Shown here piece by piece: positions 63,766 through 64,000 of a stretch of DNA of 64,000 bases. Made by a program: the position numbers and the translations under genes. Source of the stretch: Brasenia schreberi. Its lineage: Eukaryota; Streptophyta; Magnoliopsida; Nymphaeales; Cabombaceae. Positions within the stretch are counted from its first letter, which is position 1, and every line of letters begins with the position of its first letter. The notes beneath the pieces are model-generated. The model was not told where the DNA came from, did no database searches, and was given only the letters and a program-made list of their open reading frames with translations. The DNA lies in the NCBI GenBank assembly GCA_036023115.1, contig JAYKKT010000089.1:19029001-19093000 (forward strand), given 5' to 3'.

Positions 63766-64000
63766 CTGGACACACGAGACACACACGTACACTCGAGCCT
63801 TTTCGCTCTTATCTCGTGCACAAGCACCACGTACACAATTGAGCCTTTTCGCTCTTATTATACGTACGTATTTCAATTAAGCTGGGTTGTTACATTAAGT
63901 CGTGTGAGTTTGTTTTTCAATTACACACTCACACCCAAGAAACACCCGAGCGTTTGCTCAAACACTTTACGCACATTTTGGCCTCAGAAGCCGCTAAGAT

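Larger units (their letters stand above)
61365..64000 (+). mobile_element. E10: divergent LTR (5' part) of a related element
   Basis: It starts TGTAAACACCCCGAATTTTCC inside the E9 protease (AGAGT at 61360-61364 would be duplicated). The first 350 bp is unlike the other LTRs. GGATCTGGATCTCAAAATCC-type words (61930-62150), a TATA box (62167-62174), the conserved block (63713-63765) and two GAGCCTTTTCGCTCTTAT units (about 63796 and 63841) show it is an LTR of the same superfamily. The LTR has not ended at the window edge (over 2.6 kb). No protein gene is visible; ORFs at 61598-61855 and 61740-62156 are LTR frames. Confidence 0.85.

Noticed and set aside
1..64000. Host protein genes, tRNA or rRNA genes
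   Set aside because: Every conserved coding stretch found belongs to Gag-Pro or Pol, and all remaining sequence can be placed in LTRs or spacers of the family. I recognised no cloverleaf or rRNA core sequence, though without a search small RNA genes cannot be fully excluded.

Overview
The window is plant nuclear DNA made almost entirely of nested, mutually related LTR retrotransposons. I see no host gene, tRNA, rRNA or CRISPR array. The coding order (Gag, zinc knuckle, aspartic protease, RT, RNase H, a second RNase H, integrase without chromodomain), the very long LTRs (2.2-3.5 kb) and a 14.5 kb full-length element all point to the Tat/Ogre side of plant Ty3/gypsy (Metaviridae-like) elements. 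The host is a seed plant with a repeat-rich genome; the sequence does not let me name the species.

Layout, left to right. E1 (minus strand, 1-3077) is a 3' LTR, 3' spacer and integrase, cut at 3078 by E2 (plus strand). E2 runs 3078 to about 25167, plus an LTR to 27369, and lacks its LTR end, PBS and Gag N-terminus as well as RNase H and integrase. E3 (minus, 10419-24963) sits inside the E2 3' spacer. It has two 3296-bp LTRs and a perfect ATAAC target duplication, and is the youngest dated insertion. After the E2 3' LTR comes a second PBS and Gag start (E4, 27370-27945), fused to an inverted element E5 (minus, about 27945-39397). E5 Gag is split by a solo LTR (34844-38072, TSD GTGTA). A pol scrap (E6, 39398-40350) is interrupted by E7 (plus, 40351-51570), which carries the longest intact Gag-Pro frame and an integrase frame but LTRs of two different subtypes. 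A 40-bp protease scrap and an LTR stub (E8, 51611-52096) follow. E9 (plus, 52097-61364) is inserted in that stub. Its 5' LTR is split by a second solo LTR (53442-56766, TSD CCTGC), and its protease region is cut at 61365 by a divergent LTR (E10) that runs off the window.

Together the copies show a common design. The LTR ends are TGTAAACACCCC...GCGTCTACA. The PBS is TGGCACGCCCGGTGGGAC, Gag-Pro is one frame, and a pyrimidine-rich TTTGTAG tract precedes the pol start. Pol is one frame, followed by a 1.1-kb spacer, a stem-loop and a GAGGGGCATC polypurine tract. Every copy is disabled by stops (mostly of the C-to-T/G-to-A kind), frameshifts or deletions, so the window is a graveyard shaped by nesting, LTR-LTR recombination and short-homology deletions.

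The least explained structure is a run of about a dozen short perfect hairpins with different stem sequences in the E10 LTR (62585-63484). Other structures worth a look are a roughly 53-nt block conserved in all LTRs long enough to contain it, a 110-bp tandem hairpin repeat in U5, a stem-loop next to the polypurine tract, and a possible splice acceptor before pol. All coordinates and comparisons were read by eye without alignment software.
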